From CAYMZZ01 sp047600605 (GTDB lineage: Bacteria > Bacteroidota > Bacteroidia > Chitinophagales > Chitinophagaceae), in assembly GCA_047600605.1 (NCBI GenBank), contig JASGKK010000002.1:1-64000 (forward strand): a stretch of DNA of 64,000 nucleotides, written 5' to 3'. The translations under genes were made by a program, and so were the position numbers. Positions 1 through 11,991 of this stretch are shown here, one piece after another (the first letter of the stretch is position 1; every line of letters starts with the position of its first letter). The notes below the pieces were generated by a model. The model did not search any database. It had not been told where the DNA came from and saw only the letters and a program-made list of their open reading frames with translations.

Positions 1-3000
1 GTCCTGTTACAGGCGACCAGGTAACAACCGGGTTGGGTTGGCCATACGTGAGTGTAATAGACCATCCGGTAAGTGCGCCTGCATCACCAAGTGCGCCATC
101 GCGTACAGCGAGTGTCCAGTTGCCATTGCCTACATTGTACAAATCAGCAAAGCTGCTGGCATTTGATACAAAGCCTGTGGCGCCTGCACCTAATGCTGCA
201 TCAGCGGCAAATGTGCCGGTAACAGGTGTTGTTGCGGCTGTGGGCAGTGATGCTGTGCCTGTAGAACTGATAATTGCATTAGTGAATCCATCGCCACTGC
301 CACCTTTACCATTCACCAGATTAAGGATTTTACCATTGGGTGCACGCAGGTTGAATGACAGATCGGAGTTCCAGGTATGTGTCGCATTCAATGTAACACT
401 GATGCCCGTGAGTACTGCAGTAGCAGGCACACCTGATACGCTCAGTGTATTGGTAACACCTGCCGGAGTATTATCGGGAATGCTTACGCTGATAGTACCG
501 GTAGTAACAGCAGGCATGGTTGTGGGTGCTGGTGCAGCAGCGGTGAACTGCGTACTTACCTGCACTGTACCACCTGCGCACACCTGCGGATTGGCTGGTG
601 TGAATATGGGTGCTGCGGGGCTGCCATTCACCACCTGCAATTGAGTGATCTTATCATTGCTGGCTACACCGTCATCGGGTGAGCTGGTTGTTACTTCAAG
701 TGTATATACGCCCTGGGCAAAGGTGAATGCGGGAAGACTAACGGCAAGGTTACCACCGGCAGCCAGCGTACCGCTATTTACCGTAGTGCTAACGGTACCT
801 GCTGCTGTACCAGATACAGTAGCCGTAACGGTCACAGGAGTTGCAGCAAAATTGATGGGCACCAGGTTATAGTTATGCAGCGTGGTATTCAGTGCATAGT
901 TGCTGGCAGGACAGCTGGGCGCATTGGTCACGTTGGTGATACCAACGTCCACAACCGGCACTTCACGTACTACAATGCTATCCAGATACAATGTAAACTG
1001 ATCAGGCTGTGAATAAGCCGGAAGCCTACATAATAGGCACCATTGGCCGGTACGGTAAACAGGATGCGATCCAGTTTGGCAAACGGAGCCTGCGCATTGG
1101 CAACGATGTTTGGATAATCTGCGAGGGTCGTTGTCATTGAACCTGCTTCGGCCGCTGTACCGATTGCTACTTTCATGCTTTCGGGATAAAGCGGATCTGT
1201 AGGTCGATATTTATACGACAGTTCATATTGCTTACCTGCCTGCAGATTTACACCCTGGATGTAAAACCAGTCATTGCCGGGTTTGGCGGCATCATACAGG
1301 TAGCGCAGGGTAGTACCATTGAAGCCCCAGGCCGGATTGGGCGTAAAGGTGCTCCAGGTAGGCGTACCATTTATGTCCTGAACAGAAGTACAGGCCGGTA
1401 TGTCTGGTACGAATACACCGGTAAAGTCCTGCAGATATGGCACGTTCACCGGATTACATTGTGTACGTACGGTCACTTTTGCATTCATGCTGAATTCGGA
1501 GGCAGCAGAACAGTTTTGACGTACATATATATCATACAGTGTATTGGCAGTAAGGCCTGAAATACTGATAGGTGATGCCGTACCGGTTACTACTGTACCG
1601 CCACCTGCTGTAGCGCCGGTACCTGGTACAAATCCCACAGGTCCGTATTCCACTACAAAGTTGCTGCCGGAAGAGGTAAAGAACACCTGTGCTGTAGTAG
1701 GAAGCGAGCTCAATGCGGTTACGTTGGTAGGCGTGGGGCATGATTCCACGCTGATATCATCAATCAGCAGGAAGGCCTGATCTGCATCCGAGAATGCGTG
1801 GAAACCGAAATAATATACCCCATTTGCCGGTACGGTAAATGAAACAGACGCCTGTGTAAACGGACCATCTATATTGGTAGCAATAGCCGTTTCGCGGAAG
1901 AGAGGTGCACTGGTCATGGAAGCTGCATTGGGACCGCTCCAGATTTTACTTCCAGGTTCTTCTACAAAATCAGGACCATCCGATGCTTTGTATACAAAGT
2001 TGAGTGTGTATGTTTTTCCTGCTACGAGGTTAAGTCCACGCAGGAAGAACCAGTCATCACCCGGCACACTCGCATCGTATGCGTAATAAATACTGTTGGG
2101 TTGTGTAGATGCAGGCACATCACCGTCATAATACATATTCCATTTGCCACCTCCATTCATATCCTGTGTCACTATACAATCAGGGAAATTGGGGCTTACA
2201 GCTGCATCAAAGTTTTCTGCATATGGTACATTGGTAGGTGTACATATAGTAGTAAACGTTTTAGCCAGTGTCCATTCACTATACAGACCTACACTGCAAT
2301 AAGATCTTACATACAGGCTGTATGAGGTAGCTGCACTGAGGCCCGTGGCACTAGCAGTGACCACGCCGGTAGCTGTTGCGCGATTGGCAGCTCTGCCTGT
2401 AGCGCCACTGCCAGCGGCGCCGGAAGTGTGCACTTCCCATTCATACCCATTGCCCGGGTTACTTGTAGAAGCCGTCCAGCTCAGAGCTTCTGAAGTGGGG
2501 GTTACAGGAATAGCTACCAGATCTGTGGGAGGCAGACAGGGCGGTGTTTCCGCTTATCTAGAATATTATCTACATACAGGTTATTACCAAATGCGGATAT
2601 ACCCCTGAACATAAGGCGGTTTGTACCTACAGGAAGTGCCAGCGCCTTACTGTTCCATTGCGCCGCTGTGGGTGTAAATGCACTGGTAGTGCCACCAGCA
2701 GTATTAAGAGGACGACAACTACCACCGGCATAGGTTGTAAGAGCAATGAAGGTAACCCCGCCATCGGTTGAGTACAAAATTCTAAACTGATCATTTTCTC
2801 CCAGATAGGTAGCATAGGCATGATCAAAGGTGAGCCGGTAGTCGGCTGGCACTGCAGCAAAAAGCGGTGTTACAAAATCCATCGTTGCAGAAGTACTGTA
2901 AAAATCGAATTTAACCGAGCCCAGGCCAGTACCATATCCACTTACCCCACTGCGGTAAGTATAGGTATTATTGCTGGTAACCCAGCAGGATGGCGGGAAT

Positions 3001-3944
3001 GTGGTGCTGGTAAAATCTTCTGTAACGGGTAACGTGAGTGCAGGAATTGCAGTTACCTGTACTTCGGTTGAGAAAGCATCTGTACCGGCACAGGTCATTT
3101 TGCGACGATAGTATGTATTTGCATTTTGTGTTGTGGTGAAAGTCATGCCTGTTGCAGACGGGATATCTGTCCAGGTACTGTTGTCAGGCGATGATTGCCA
3201 TTGATAGGTGAGACCATCACCTACACTGGCACCATTTATACTAAGCGTAAAACTGGCTCCTGCGCAGGAGGCGAGTGTGGTGGATTGAATGGTACCGCCA
3301 CTAAGTGACCCGGGCACGCAAGGTGGCTCCTGAATGGTCAGCTGAATATTTGGACGAAAGGTCAGCAATGTACCTGCCGTTGTTGGAGCGGAGTTGTCTG
3401 CTGCCCAGTATTGCGAATATTGATTGCTGGGTTGAGTAGTAGCACGAATTGCTTTAGCCGTTTCCCCCTCGTTACCAGTTCCTCCGGCATTTGTTTCTAC
3501 TATCACTTCCAGATTATCGGTGCCGCTATAGGTAAACGGTGTACTGAGTGTGATCGTATTCCACTGCCCTGCAGTAAGTGTTGATGCATTCAATGTGGCA
3601 GGTCCATATACGATCGTAGCACCGGTTGTCTCTGTGGCATAGGTGGAAGTAGCTGTAAACAACGTGCTGCGGGTTTTCATGTAGATGGTCAGGTTCACCA
3701 TATTACCGGCAGACGTAAGACCATCAAAATAAAAAGCCACACGCTGTATCTGTCCTACTGCAGCAACTTCTGCAGGAGTAAAGATCATGGCAGCACGCTC
3801 ATACCCCCAATAAGTACCAAGCGGTACCCGGGAACTTCCTGAATTGGTATTGGCTGGAGGTATCGTAATTGTGGTCTGAGCCAGCGTACCCAAACATGTC
3901 AATAAGGAAAATGCGAGAAGAAATGGAAAGTAGATCTTTCTCAT
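1..3944 (-). pseudogene. T9SS-sorted multidomain secreted protein, damaged and truncated duplicate
   Basis: Duplicate of the gene at 22141-26757. The ATG and signal peptide are at 3942-3944 downward. The frame is broken by a missing base near 1020, compensating indels near 1932 and 1960, and a scrambled stretch around 2545-2570. Substitutions also occur near 1207, 1666, 2370-2382 and 2429. The window edge removes the C-terminal part from about residue 1315, including the sorting domain. Two long open pieces remain (970-2433 and 2514-3944). The damage is probably sequence error in a duplicated arm, not decay of a second gene. Confidence 0.9.
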
Positions 3945-4196
3945 AAGCAGTATTTGTGTGATAGTTCTAGTGTGTTTTGGTTGTCCAGAGGAGAATCGGT
4001 AGTGGAAGATATTTAATTTTTCTTTTACCACAATTTTTAAAAGCTTTTTTTCTTGCCCTCTAAGTGTAAGTATATCAATGCAAAGCCACTTCGCAGACTT
4101 GCGTTTTTTTGCGGGGTGATGCCATCGGTCACATACTATCAATTCACCCAATCCGTTTTATTGTCACAAGGTCACTTCTAACTTAAAATCAATCTG

Positions 4197-5216
4197 TTGA
4201 AATTATTTTCCCGCATCCCTGCCCTCCTGCTTTTGCTGCTTATGCATCCATTGACCCAACAGGCACAAATGATCACGGGAGTATGGAAGGGCCGCATCAA
4301 CCGGCAAAAGGTAGAGGTCCGTATCATTCAGAAAGGCGACAGCCTGCTGGGCACTTCTTATTATTATGAATCGGCCGGAGATTCCGTAAGTACAGTATCA
4401 AGGATATTATGCTGCCGGCAGCAATCAGGCGGTGTGGTGGGATGACCAGCTACTCGAAGAAAAACCTGCCCGTACCTCGCCCGCACAATCAAACCTGCTG
4501 GCCAGCGCAGATTTTAACTGTCCGGGCGGCTCAAAAATGTTTCTTGATGGCAAGGCCACCGACCGCAGCACGGAACGTCCACGTGGCGATGTGGCCCTTG
4601 AAAAAACAGATGACCGCATATTTGAAGACGACTGGGATTTTGTGATCGACAATTATACCGCCGGGGCCAATGATCCTTATATAATTGACAGTATTTCGAA
4701 CCTGACAGGCACTCCGCCCATAAGCCCGGTAGTCGTCAGCCATCCCGTCCTTTACCTGTACAACCTGCTCCCGTCATTTCATTACCCGGCAAGGAGCAGG
4801 TTGCCATTGTCGTTCCCAACAAACAACCCACTATCGAAGAAAAATTCAGCAGCCGCAGCAAAAAACTGGTAACAGAAATTCCGCTCATGGGTGATTCTAT
4901 TGAGCTGCGTTTTTATGATAATGCGGAAATTGACGGCGATTCTATTTCTCTCTTTCTGAATGGTAAGCTGTTATTCAGTCATATCCGCCTTACAGGAAGT
5001 GCTTACAAGGTAAAACTGGCTATTGCCGGACTTGAAAACAGCAATGAACTTATCATGGTAGCAGAAAACCTGGGCACCATTCCTCCCAATACATCTTACA
5101 TGGTAGCGGAAGCAGGCGGAAAACGCTTCGAAGCGAGCCTCGAAAGTACGGAAGGCAGCAGCGCCATGATCCGTCTTTACAAACCGGAAACAGGCAGTAA
5201 ACCGCTTAAAGAGTAA
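4197..5216 (+). pseudogene. Secreted protein of unknown function, frameshifted duplicate
   Basis: Duplicate of the intact 340-residue gene at 20866-21888. Single-base losses near 4380 and 4405 and further differences near 4745 split it into three open pieces (4197-4445, 4432-4872, 4887-5216). The TTG start and signal peptide match the intact copy. The 3' end overlaps the convergent endonuclease copy by 11 nt, as in the other arm. Confidence 0.9.
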
Positions 5217-6060
5217 GCACAGCCATCACGGCAAAGTGATCGGAGGCAAAACGGCCTCCCCATGTCTGCGATATACTGGCGTGCTGTTTTACTTTCCATT
5301 TCCCTTTCAGGAAAATGTAATCAATCGGTTCATCATTCACCTCTTTGGCACGAAAGGCATTGAAAGTGCCGGTGGGACCGTAATGAGGTGTTTGTGAAAT
5401 GGCTTTTGAATCTGTCAGACGCAGCGGGTCATCCGGGTTTAGGATCACCTGTACCGGCTCATCGGATGGCTGAGCATTAAAGTCGCCGGTAAATACGACA
5501 GGAGTATTGCCTGCAATTTCCTTTGCTTTTTTCAGTACCAGGTGTGCACTTTCTCTGCGCGCAACTCTGCCGATATGATCAAAGTGCGTATTGAATGCAT
5601 AAAATATCTTTTTGGTACGGCGGTCTTTGAAGCGGGCCCAGGTCACCATGCGCGTAATGGCGGCATCCCAGCTTTTGCTGCCTGGTACGGCAGGTGTTTC
5701 CGAAAGCCAGAACATGCCCGTCTGTAATGCCTGCAGGCGGGTGGTATCATAAAAAATAGCAGAGTACTCGCCTTTTTCCTTTCCATCGTCGCGGCCTCCG
5801 CCAATGGATTTGAACCGGGGCAACCGCTCACGCAGGTCGGTCATCTGATCATGCAGGGCTTCCTGCACGCCCAGCAGTTCAATACCATGAAACAATATCT
5901 GCGATGCTACTTTATCTTTCCGGTACGGCCATGCATTCAGGCTGTCGGAGGCTGTATGCAGCCGTATATTAAACGTCATAACACGAATATCCTGTGCTGA
6001 TGTAAAAGTGACTGTTGATACCAGCAATACGGCCAGCAGTGCAAAACGGATTGTTTTCAT
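5206..6060 (-). CDS. Endonuclease/exonuclease/phosphatase family protein (duplicate)
   Basis: Identical 284-residue duplicate of the gene at 20022-20876, described there. The frame is intact in this arm. It is convergent with the broken secreted-protein copy. Confidence 0.9.
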   Translation of the reverse strand: MKTIRFALLAVLLVSTVTFTSAQDIRVMTFNIRLHTASDSLNAWPYRKDKVASQILFHGIELLGVQEALHDQMTDLRERLPRFKSIGGGRDDGKEKGEYSAIFYDTTRLQALQTGMFWLSETPAVPGSKSWDAAITRMVTWARFKDRRTKKIFYAFNTHFDHIGRVARRESAHLVLKKAKEIAGNTPVVFTGDFNAQPSDEPVQVILNPDDPLRLTDSKAISQTPHYGPTGTFNAFRAKEVNDEPIDYIFLKGKWKVKQHASISQTWGGRFASDHFAVMAVLTL

Positions 6061-6116
6061 TCGGCTAAAGTAAAACGACTGAGTTTAGTATGGAAAAAAT
6101 AATTGCCCTGCGGCAA

Positions 6117-6599
6117 TCAGGCATTTACCAGTATGCTTCCTTCTTTTATTGTATCAGCAGGGTTCAGCGCTGCAATGATCACTGTCTTTTGCCATTGCCG
6201 CTCCAGCATGCCGGCAAAGGTTTCAAAATAAAGAATCACATCTTCGCGCACATTACGCCTGAGCCAGCGAAAACCTCCGGGCAACTGCTTTAATACTTCT
6301 TTATTGGAAAGATATTCCAGCTCATGAATATCTGTGGGGCTCAGCCCGGCTTCCTGCAACCGCTGCAAAATAAGATCTACCGGTGCTTTTGTATCAGGAC
6401 AATAGGCGGCTGCCAGTTCTGTCCATTCGCCCCGGCTTTGCTGCGCAAATCTTCGTATCTCTGATTCGGTAAATGGGGTAAGTACCTGGGCCAGCTGACC
6501 GCAATTACAGGCCCCATGATTTCCCCAGGCATAATGCACGCCTTCGCGCAAACGCCGGGCTGTATGGCGCAATGCTTCGATGAGTACGGGTGTAGACAT
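6117..6599 (-). CDS. Conserved protein of unknown function (duplicate)
   Basis: Identical 160-residue duplicate of the gene at 19483-19965, described there. It follows leuS in the minus direction. Confidence 0.85.
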   Translation of the reverse strand: MSTPVLIEALRHTARRLREGVHYAWGNHGACNCGQLAQVLTPFTESEIRRFAQQSRGEWTELAAAYCPDTKAPVDLILQRLQEAGLSPTDIHELEYLSNKEVLKQLPGGFRWLRRNVREDVILYFETFAGMLERQWQKTVIIAALNPADTIKEGSILVNA

Positions 6600-6678
6600 G
6601 TATAAAAGTTTAAAAGTATTAAGGGTTCTTAAACTCAGCTTCTGTTGCAGTCAACCGCCCACTCTTCACTGTCCGCTA

Positions 6679-9438
6679 TTAAACTACCACATTCACCATC
6701 TTGCCTTTCACAAAAACAAGGCGCCTGGGTGTTTTGCCTTCCAGCCATTTTTGAACTACTTCATTGGCCAGCACCGCCTGCTGCACTTCCTGCTCAGTAG
6801 CATCAAGCGGCAAAGTAAGTGTAGTGCGCAATTTACCATTTACTGATATAGGATATTCTTTGCTGCTTTCTACGAGGTAAGAAGCTTCAAATACCGGATA
6901 GGCTGCATCGAGTACACTGGTCTCATTGCCCAGCAAGTGCCAGAGTTCTTCTGCCACATGGGGTGCATACGGAGTCAGTAATACAAGCAACGGCTGCAGA
7001 ATATCTTTCTTATGACAGTGCAGTTCAGTCAATTCATTTACCGCAATCATAAATCCGCTTACTGCGGTATTAAAGCTGAAGCGTTCCGTATCTTCTTCAA
7101 TCTTGCGGATGCTGCGGTGCAGCACTTTCAGTTCTTCGATAGTGGGCGCTTCGGTGTTCCATACCTTTCCCTTCGCTTCATCGTAAAAAAGACGCCAGAG
7201 TTTTTTAAGGAAGCGATGCACGCCTTCGATACCCTTGGTGTCCCAGGGTTTGCTCATCTTGACCGGGCCCAGAAACATTTCATACATACGGAAGGTATCG
7301 GCACCGTATTTTGCCACAAGGTCATCGGGATTGACGGTATTGAATTTTGATTTGGACATCTTCTCCACCTCTGCCCCGCATATATATTTATCATTTTCCA
7401 GGATAAAGGTTGCATCGGCAAATTCATCGCGCCATTTCTTAAATGCTTCCATATCCAATTCAAGTCCATCCACCATATTCACATCCACATGAATGGCATC
7501 GGTAGTGTACTGATCTTTCAATCCGGCAGATACGTACTGACTGGTGCCATGCACCCGGTAAACAAACCGGCTGCTACCCTGGATCATTCCCTGGTTGACG
7601 AGTTTTTTGAAGGGTTCGTCGTGACCGATATAACCGAGGTCATACAGTGCTTTGGTCCACATACGACTGTACAACAGGTGTCCCACTGCATGTTCGGTAC
7701 CACCGATGTATATATCCACCTGTCCCCAGTAGTCAGAGGCCCCGCGGCTGCAGAACTCCTGCTGATTGTGCGGATCCATATACCGCAGAAAATACCAGCT
7801 CGATCCGGCATAGCCGGGCATGGTATTGGTCTCGAGTTTCTGCTCTACCCAGCTTTCAATATTGGCAAGGGGGCCCTGCCCGTCGGGGCCCGGGCGATAA
7901 CTGTCTACCTGAGGCAGTTGCAGCGGCAGTTTTACCTCGGGCAGAGGCAATGCTATGCTGCCGCTCCAGATAATGGGAAATGGCTCCCCCCAATAGCGCT
8001 GGCGACTGAAAGCCGCATCACGCATCTTATAATTTACTTTACGATGGCCGATCCCCTTTTCTTCTATCGCCTTAATTGATGCCTCAATAGCATCGCGCAT
8101 ACGCATACCTGTAAGAAATCCGGAATTTTCGAGCACGGCATCTTTGGTGGCATTGGCTTCTTCGCCATCAAACTCCTTACCAATGATATTGGTAATTTCT
8201 ATTCCGAAATGGCGGGCAAATTTGAAGTCACGCTCATCGCCACAGGGTACCGCCATGATAGCTCCGGTACCATAACCTGCCAGTACATATTCTGATATCC
8301 AGATGGGGATGAGGCGACCATCGAAAGGATTGACAGCATAGCTGCCGGTAAACGTGCCAGTGATCTTTTTTTCGGCCATCCTTTCCCGCTCACTCCTGCT
8401 TTTTACATAGGCGACATAGCTATCGACGGCCTCCTTCTGCCCTGGCGTGGACAGTTGCGGCACCAGCTCATGCTCCGGTGCTATTACCATAAAGTCTACG
8501 CCAAAAATAGTATCGGGACGTGTGGTATATACGCGCAGGGTCGCTGCATCCAGTCCATTGACAGCAAAATCAATTTCGGCGCCGGATGATTTACCGATCC
8601 AGTTAGTCTGCATTTCCTTCATGGCCTCGCTGAAATCGATACGTTCCAGTCCCTCCAGTAATCTGTCGGCATATTCGGTAATACGCAGATACCATTGACG
8701 CAGTTTCTTTTTTTCTACCGGGTGACCACCACGCTCGCTTACGCCGTTGACCACTTCATCATTGGCCAGTACGGTACCGAGTGCCTCGCACCAGTTCACC
8801 TCACCCAGTCCGCAATAAGCCAGGCGGTATTGCATCAGCAGGTCCTGCTGTTGTGCCTGCGACAGGGTTCTCCATTCATCAGCAGTAAACCGCTGCAGGT
8901 GATATTGTGCATTGGGTACAGGATGGGAGCGGTTTCCTTCCTGTGCAAAAGCAGCCTGCAATACAGCTATACGTTCCGCCTTGCCACTTTGGCGATTAAA
9001 GAAGCTGTCAAACAATTGCAGGAATATCCACTGTGTCCATTTATAATAAGGTGCATCGCTGGTACGCACTTCCCGCTCCCAGTCGTAGCAGAAGCCGATG
9101 TTGTCGAGCTGCTGTTTGAATGTAGCAATATTCTTTTCGGTGGTGACAGCGGGATGCTGTCCTGTATCCAGTGCATATTGCTCGGCAGGCAGACCAAAAC
9201 TGTCGAAGCCCATTGGGTGAAGTACATTGAACCCTTTGAGACGTTTGTAGCGGCTGTAAATATCGGAAGCGATATAGCCCAGCGGATGGCCTACATGCAG
9301 CCCTGCCCCGCTGGGGTAGGGAAACATGTCGAGCACATAATACTTGGGGCGGGTGCTATTGTTGACGACACGATAAGCATGTGTCTTTTTCCATTCTCCC
9401 TGCCATTTCTTTTCGATATCCCTGAATTGATACTCCAT
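6679..9438 (-). CDS. leuS: Leucyl-tRNA synthetase (duplicate with two substitutions)
   Basis: Full-length 919-residue duplicate of leuS at 16644-19403. I see two protein differences: Leu to Ser at 8077-8079 (residue 454) and Glu to Lys at 7258-7260 (residue 727). In the second, the clean arm has the Gly-Pro-x-Glu pattern I expect for this family. Both fit copy errors in this arm. Confidence 0.95.
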   Translation of the reverse strand: MEYQFRDIEKKWQGEWKKTHAYRVVNNSTRPKYYVLDMFPYPSGAGLHVGHPLGYIASDIYSRYKRLKGFNVLHPMGFDSFGLPAEQYALDTGQHPAVTTEKNIATFKQQLDNIGFCYDWEREVRTSDAPYYKWTQWIFLQLFDSFFNRQSGKAERIAVLQAAFAQEGNRSHPVPNAQYHLQRFTADEWRTLSQAQQQDLLMQYRLAYCGLGEVNWCEALGTVLANDEVVNGVSERGGHPVEKKKLRQWYLRITEYADRLLEGLERIDFSEAMKEMQTNWIGKSSGAEIDFAVNGLDAATLRVYTTRPDTIFGVDFMVIAPEHELVPQLSTPGQKEAVDSYVAYVKSRSERERMAEKKITGTFTGSYAVNPFDGRLIPIWISEYVLAGYGTGAIMAVPCGDERDFKFARHFGIEITNIIGKEFDGEEANATKDAVLENSGFLTGMRMRDAIEASIKAIEEKGIGHRKVNYKMRDAAFSRQRYWGEPFPIIWSGSIALPLPEVKLPLQLPQVDSYRPGPDGQGPLANIESWVEQKLETNTMPGYAGSSWYFLRYMDPHNQQEFCSRGASDYWGQVDIYIGGTEHAVGHLLYSRMWTKALYDLGYIGHDEPFKKLVNQGMIQGSSRFVYRVHGTSQYVSAGLKDQYTTDAIHVDVNMVDGLELDMEAFKKWRDEFADATFILENDKYICGAEVEKMSKSKFNTVNPDDLVAKYGADTFRMYEMFLGPVKMSKPWDTKGIEGVHRFLKKLWRLFYDEAKGKVWNTEAPTIEELKVLHRSIRKIEEDTERFSFNTAVSGFMIAVNELTELHCHKKDILQPLLVLLTPYAPHVAEELWHLLGNETSVLDAAYPVFEASYLVESSKEYPISVNGKLRTTLTLPLDATEQEVQQAVLANEVVQKWLEGKTPRRLVFVKGKMVNVVV

Positions 9439-9651
9439 TCCTGCCTGTAATTTGTATATGTTATGATTAACTGATTCTGAATAGGTCCCTGCATCCCTTT
9501 TTTAACAAAACTCTTATCCACAATGTGACAATATCGTTTTTGCGGGAGCGTTTAAATGGGGCAGCAAAAATACTGATTGTAGGCGTAAAGCGCTATTTTT
9601 GCCCGTCTGCGGCCCCGGCCCGGACCCCATTAAATTTCAAAACAGATTGTT

Positions 9652-10524
9652 ATGGCCCGTTCAGGAAAAGCCTCTATCAAAAGAGGAAAGCCTTCCTATT
9701 TCATGTCTATCCTGGGTGTGACCCTGGTGCTTTTTTTACTGGGCATCATCGGCTGGCTGGTGATCAATGCCAATAAACTGGGCAACTATTTCAAAGAAAA
9801 TGTGGAAGTGATCGCCTCCTTGCGCGGAGATCTGAATCCCAAGGACAGTGTGGCGCTCATGGACTATGTGAGTACCAAGCCCTATGTGCGCAATATCCAG
9901 TTTGTGACCAAAGAAGAGGCCAAAAAGCGCTACCTCAGCGATGGCAATGAAAGCTGGGACAAGGTACTTGACTATAACCCTCTGCCCAACAGTATCAACT
10001 TCAAGGTAAAAAAGGAATACATGAATAAGGACTCGCTGCAGGCTATCCGCGCCGACCTGGAGCAGCAGACTTATGTAAGTGATGTAAAATATCCCGAGGC
10101 CCTGGTAGATAATCTGAATAAAAACATCCAGAAAATCAGTGTGATACTGCTGGCCGTGGCCATCATTCTCTCGCTGGTGGTGATTATCCTGATCGACAAC
10201 ACGATCCGCCTGGCCATGTTCAGCAACCGTTTCCTGATCAAAACCATGCAGATGGTGGGCGCCACCCGTTGGTTTATAGCCAAACCCATGAATGTGCGGG
10301 CTATCATAAATGGCGCTATCAGCGGCGTTATTGCTATTGCAGCCGTGATCCTGGTGATCATGGTAGCTGAGCGGGTATTGCCTGAAATGAAGGCTATTCA
10401 TGACAATGCCACACTGGCAATCCTGTTTGGCGGGCTCATTGTACTGGGTATTGGCATCACCCTTATCAGCACCCATCGCAGTGTGCTTAAGTATCTGCGT
10501 ATGAAGCTCGATGACCTTTATTAA
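9652..10524 (+). CDS. ftsX: Cell-division permease FtsX (duplicate)
   Basis: Identical 290-residue duplicate of the gene at 15558-16430, described there. Divergent from leuS. Confidence 0.92.
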   Translation: MARSGKASIKRGKPSYFMSILGVTLVLFLLGIIGWLVINANKLGNYFKENVEVIASLRGDLNPKDSVALMDYVSTKPYVRNIQFVTKEEAKKRYLSDGNESWDKVLDYNPLPNSINFKVKKEYMNKDSLQAIRADLEQQTYVSDVKYPEALVDNLNKNIQKISVILLAVAIILSLVVIILIDNTIRLAMFSNRFLIKTMQMVGATRWFIAKPMNVRAIINGAISGVIAIAAVILVIMVAERVLPEMKAIHDNATLAILFGGLIVLGIGITLISTHRSVLKYLRMKLDDLY

Positions 10525-10583
10525 CCGCGGCATTTATACCAATTCCTCTTTTTTCCTATATTGCATCTCCAAAATGCCTAAAA

Positions 10584-10830
10584 ATGACTGAGACAAAACA
10601 GCCCGCCTTATTTTCCCGCGATAATTATATGTGGATGCTGATTGGCGTGGCCATGATCGCAGTGGGCATGCTGCTGATGGCCGGTGGCAAAAGCAGTGAT
10701 CCCAATGTATTTGATGCAAATGAAGTCTACAGTGCACGCCGTATTACAGTAGCTCCGCTGCTGATACTGGCCTGGCCTGGTAGTGGAGATCTATGCCATC
10801 TTCAAGAGTCCAAAAACAAAGGAGAGCTGA
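10584..10830 (+). pseudogene. DUF3098 membrane protein, frameshifted duplicate
   Basis: Duplicate of the 81-residue gene at 15253-15498. One extra T near 10775 changes the second membrane segment and carries the frame past the normal stop at 10828-10830. A product read directly would end at 10847 with an unrelated tail. Confidence 0.85.
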
Positions 10831-10861
10831 TTCAGCTTTTTCTTTAAAAATATCTTATTAT

Positions 10862-10886
10862 CAAAAGCGGCCTCCGGCCGCTTTTG
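10862..10886 (+). terminator. Hairpin between DUF3098 and uppP copies
   Basis: 11-bp G/C-rich stem with a 3-nt loop (CAAAAGCGGCC / GGCCGCTTTTG), followed by a T-rich stretch. It is the mirror of 15197-15221. Confidence 0.7.
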
Positions 10887-10976
10887 TGTTTTATCCTTTT
10901 ACCGGGAGAATTGCTGACGGTAAAAGAAGGAAGATGCCGGTTTTTCGTATTATCTTTCGCGCAGCAAACCCCTTTC

Positions 10977-11798
10977 ATGAGTTTAGTTGAAGCCCTTATC
11001 ATCGCCTTTGTTGAAGGCCTCACGGAATTTATTCCCATCTCCTCTACTGCCCACATGATCTTTGCCAGTACTGCCATGGGCATACAGGAAGATGAATTTG
11101 TGAAAATGTTCCAGGTATCTATTCAGTTTGGTGCTATACTGGCCGTGGTGGTACTATACTGGCGAAAGTTTTTTGATTTCAAAAACCCTTCGTTCTACTT
11201 CAAACTGGCGCTGGCTGTACTGCCTGCGCTGATATTGGGCTATCTGCTCAACGACAAAATTGAAGCACTACTTTCCAGTCCCCTGCCCATTGCTATTGTA
11301 ATGATAGCAGGCGGTGTGATCCTCCTTTTTATTGACCGGGTATTTCGCCATCCGGAGGTCACCGATGAAAGCAGGATCAGTATTCCCAAAGCTATCATCA
11401 TAGGTTTCTGGCAATGCCTGGCCATGATGCCCGGCGTAAGCCGTTCTGCTGCTTCCATCATTGGGGGCATGCAGCAAAAACTGAGTCGCGGTGCTGCTGC
11501 TGAATTTTCTTTTTTCCTGGCTGTGCCTACCATGCTGGCCGTTACGGTCTACTCCATTTTTCTGAAAGACTGGGGTATTGCCGGCGATACACATAAAGGA
11601 TATCAACTGATCACCCAAAACCGGGAGACAATGATTGCGTTCCTGCTGGGCAATGTGACTGCTTTTATCGTAGCCCTGCTGGCTATCCGCTTCTTTATCG
11701 GCTTCCTGAAAAAATATGGCTTCCGTGTATGGGGTATCTATCGCATCATTGCTGGGCTGATACTGCTGGTGTTGCTGCTGACGAAGACAATCGGGTAA
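10977..11798 (+). CDS. uppP: Undecaprenyl-diphosphatase UppP (duplicate)
   Basis: Identical duplicate (273 residues from the ATG at 10977) of the gene at 14285-15106, described there. Confidence 0.92.
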   Translation: MSLVEALIIAFVEGLTEFIPISSTAHMIFASTAMGIQEDEFVKMFQVSIQFGAILAVVVLYWRKFFDFKNPSFYFKLALAVLPALILGYLLNDKIEALLSSPLPIAIVMIAGGVILLFIDRVFRHPEVTDESRISIPKAIIIGFWQCLAMMPGVSRSAASIIGGMQQKLSRGAAAEFSFFLAVPTMLAVTVYSIFLKDWGIAGDTHKGYQLITQNRETMIAFLLGNVTAFIVALLAIRFFIGFLKKYGFRVWGIYRIIAGLILLVLLLTKTIG

Positions 11799-11799
11799 T

Positions 11800-11940
11800 G
11801 ATTTGAAAATTTGAAGATTTGATAATTTGAAGATGATCTTTAGGATTGTAACTATTTGTGTACTCCGGAAAATTTAAACCTTACTACTTAGAACTTATTA
11901 CTTAAACCTCATCTTCAAATTCTCAAATCTTCAAATCTGC
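11800..11940. repeat. Intergenic inverted element of TTTGAAGA words (duplicate)
   Basis: Mirror of the element at 14143-14284: arms of about 29 nt made of TTTGAAGATTTGA-like words in inverted orientation, around a centre of about 70 nt that contains the word ACTACTTAGAACTTA. Confidence 0.85.
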
Positions 11941-11991
11941 TCATTTCTTTCTCTTTTCTCTATATTCACACCCACAAACACCGTCTTCAAT

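Noticed and set aside
11..5216. Many long open frames on the opposite strand of the T9SS protein, leuS, ftsX and RecQ
   Set aside because: They lie entirely within stronger genes, have odd composition, and lack signals or recognisable domains.
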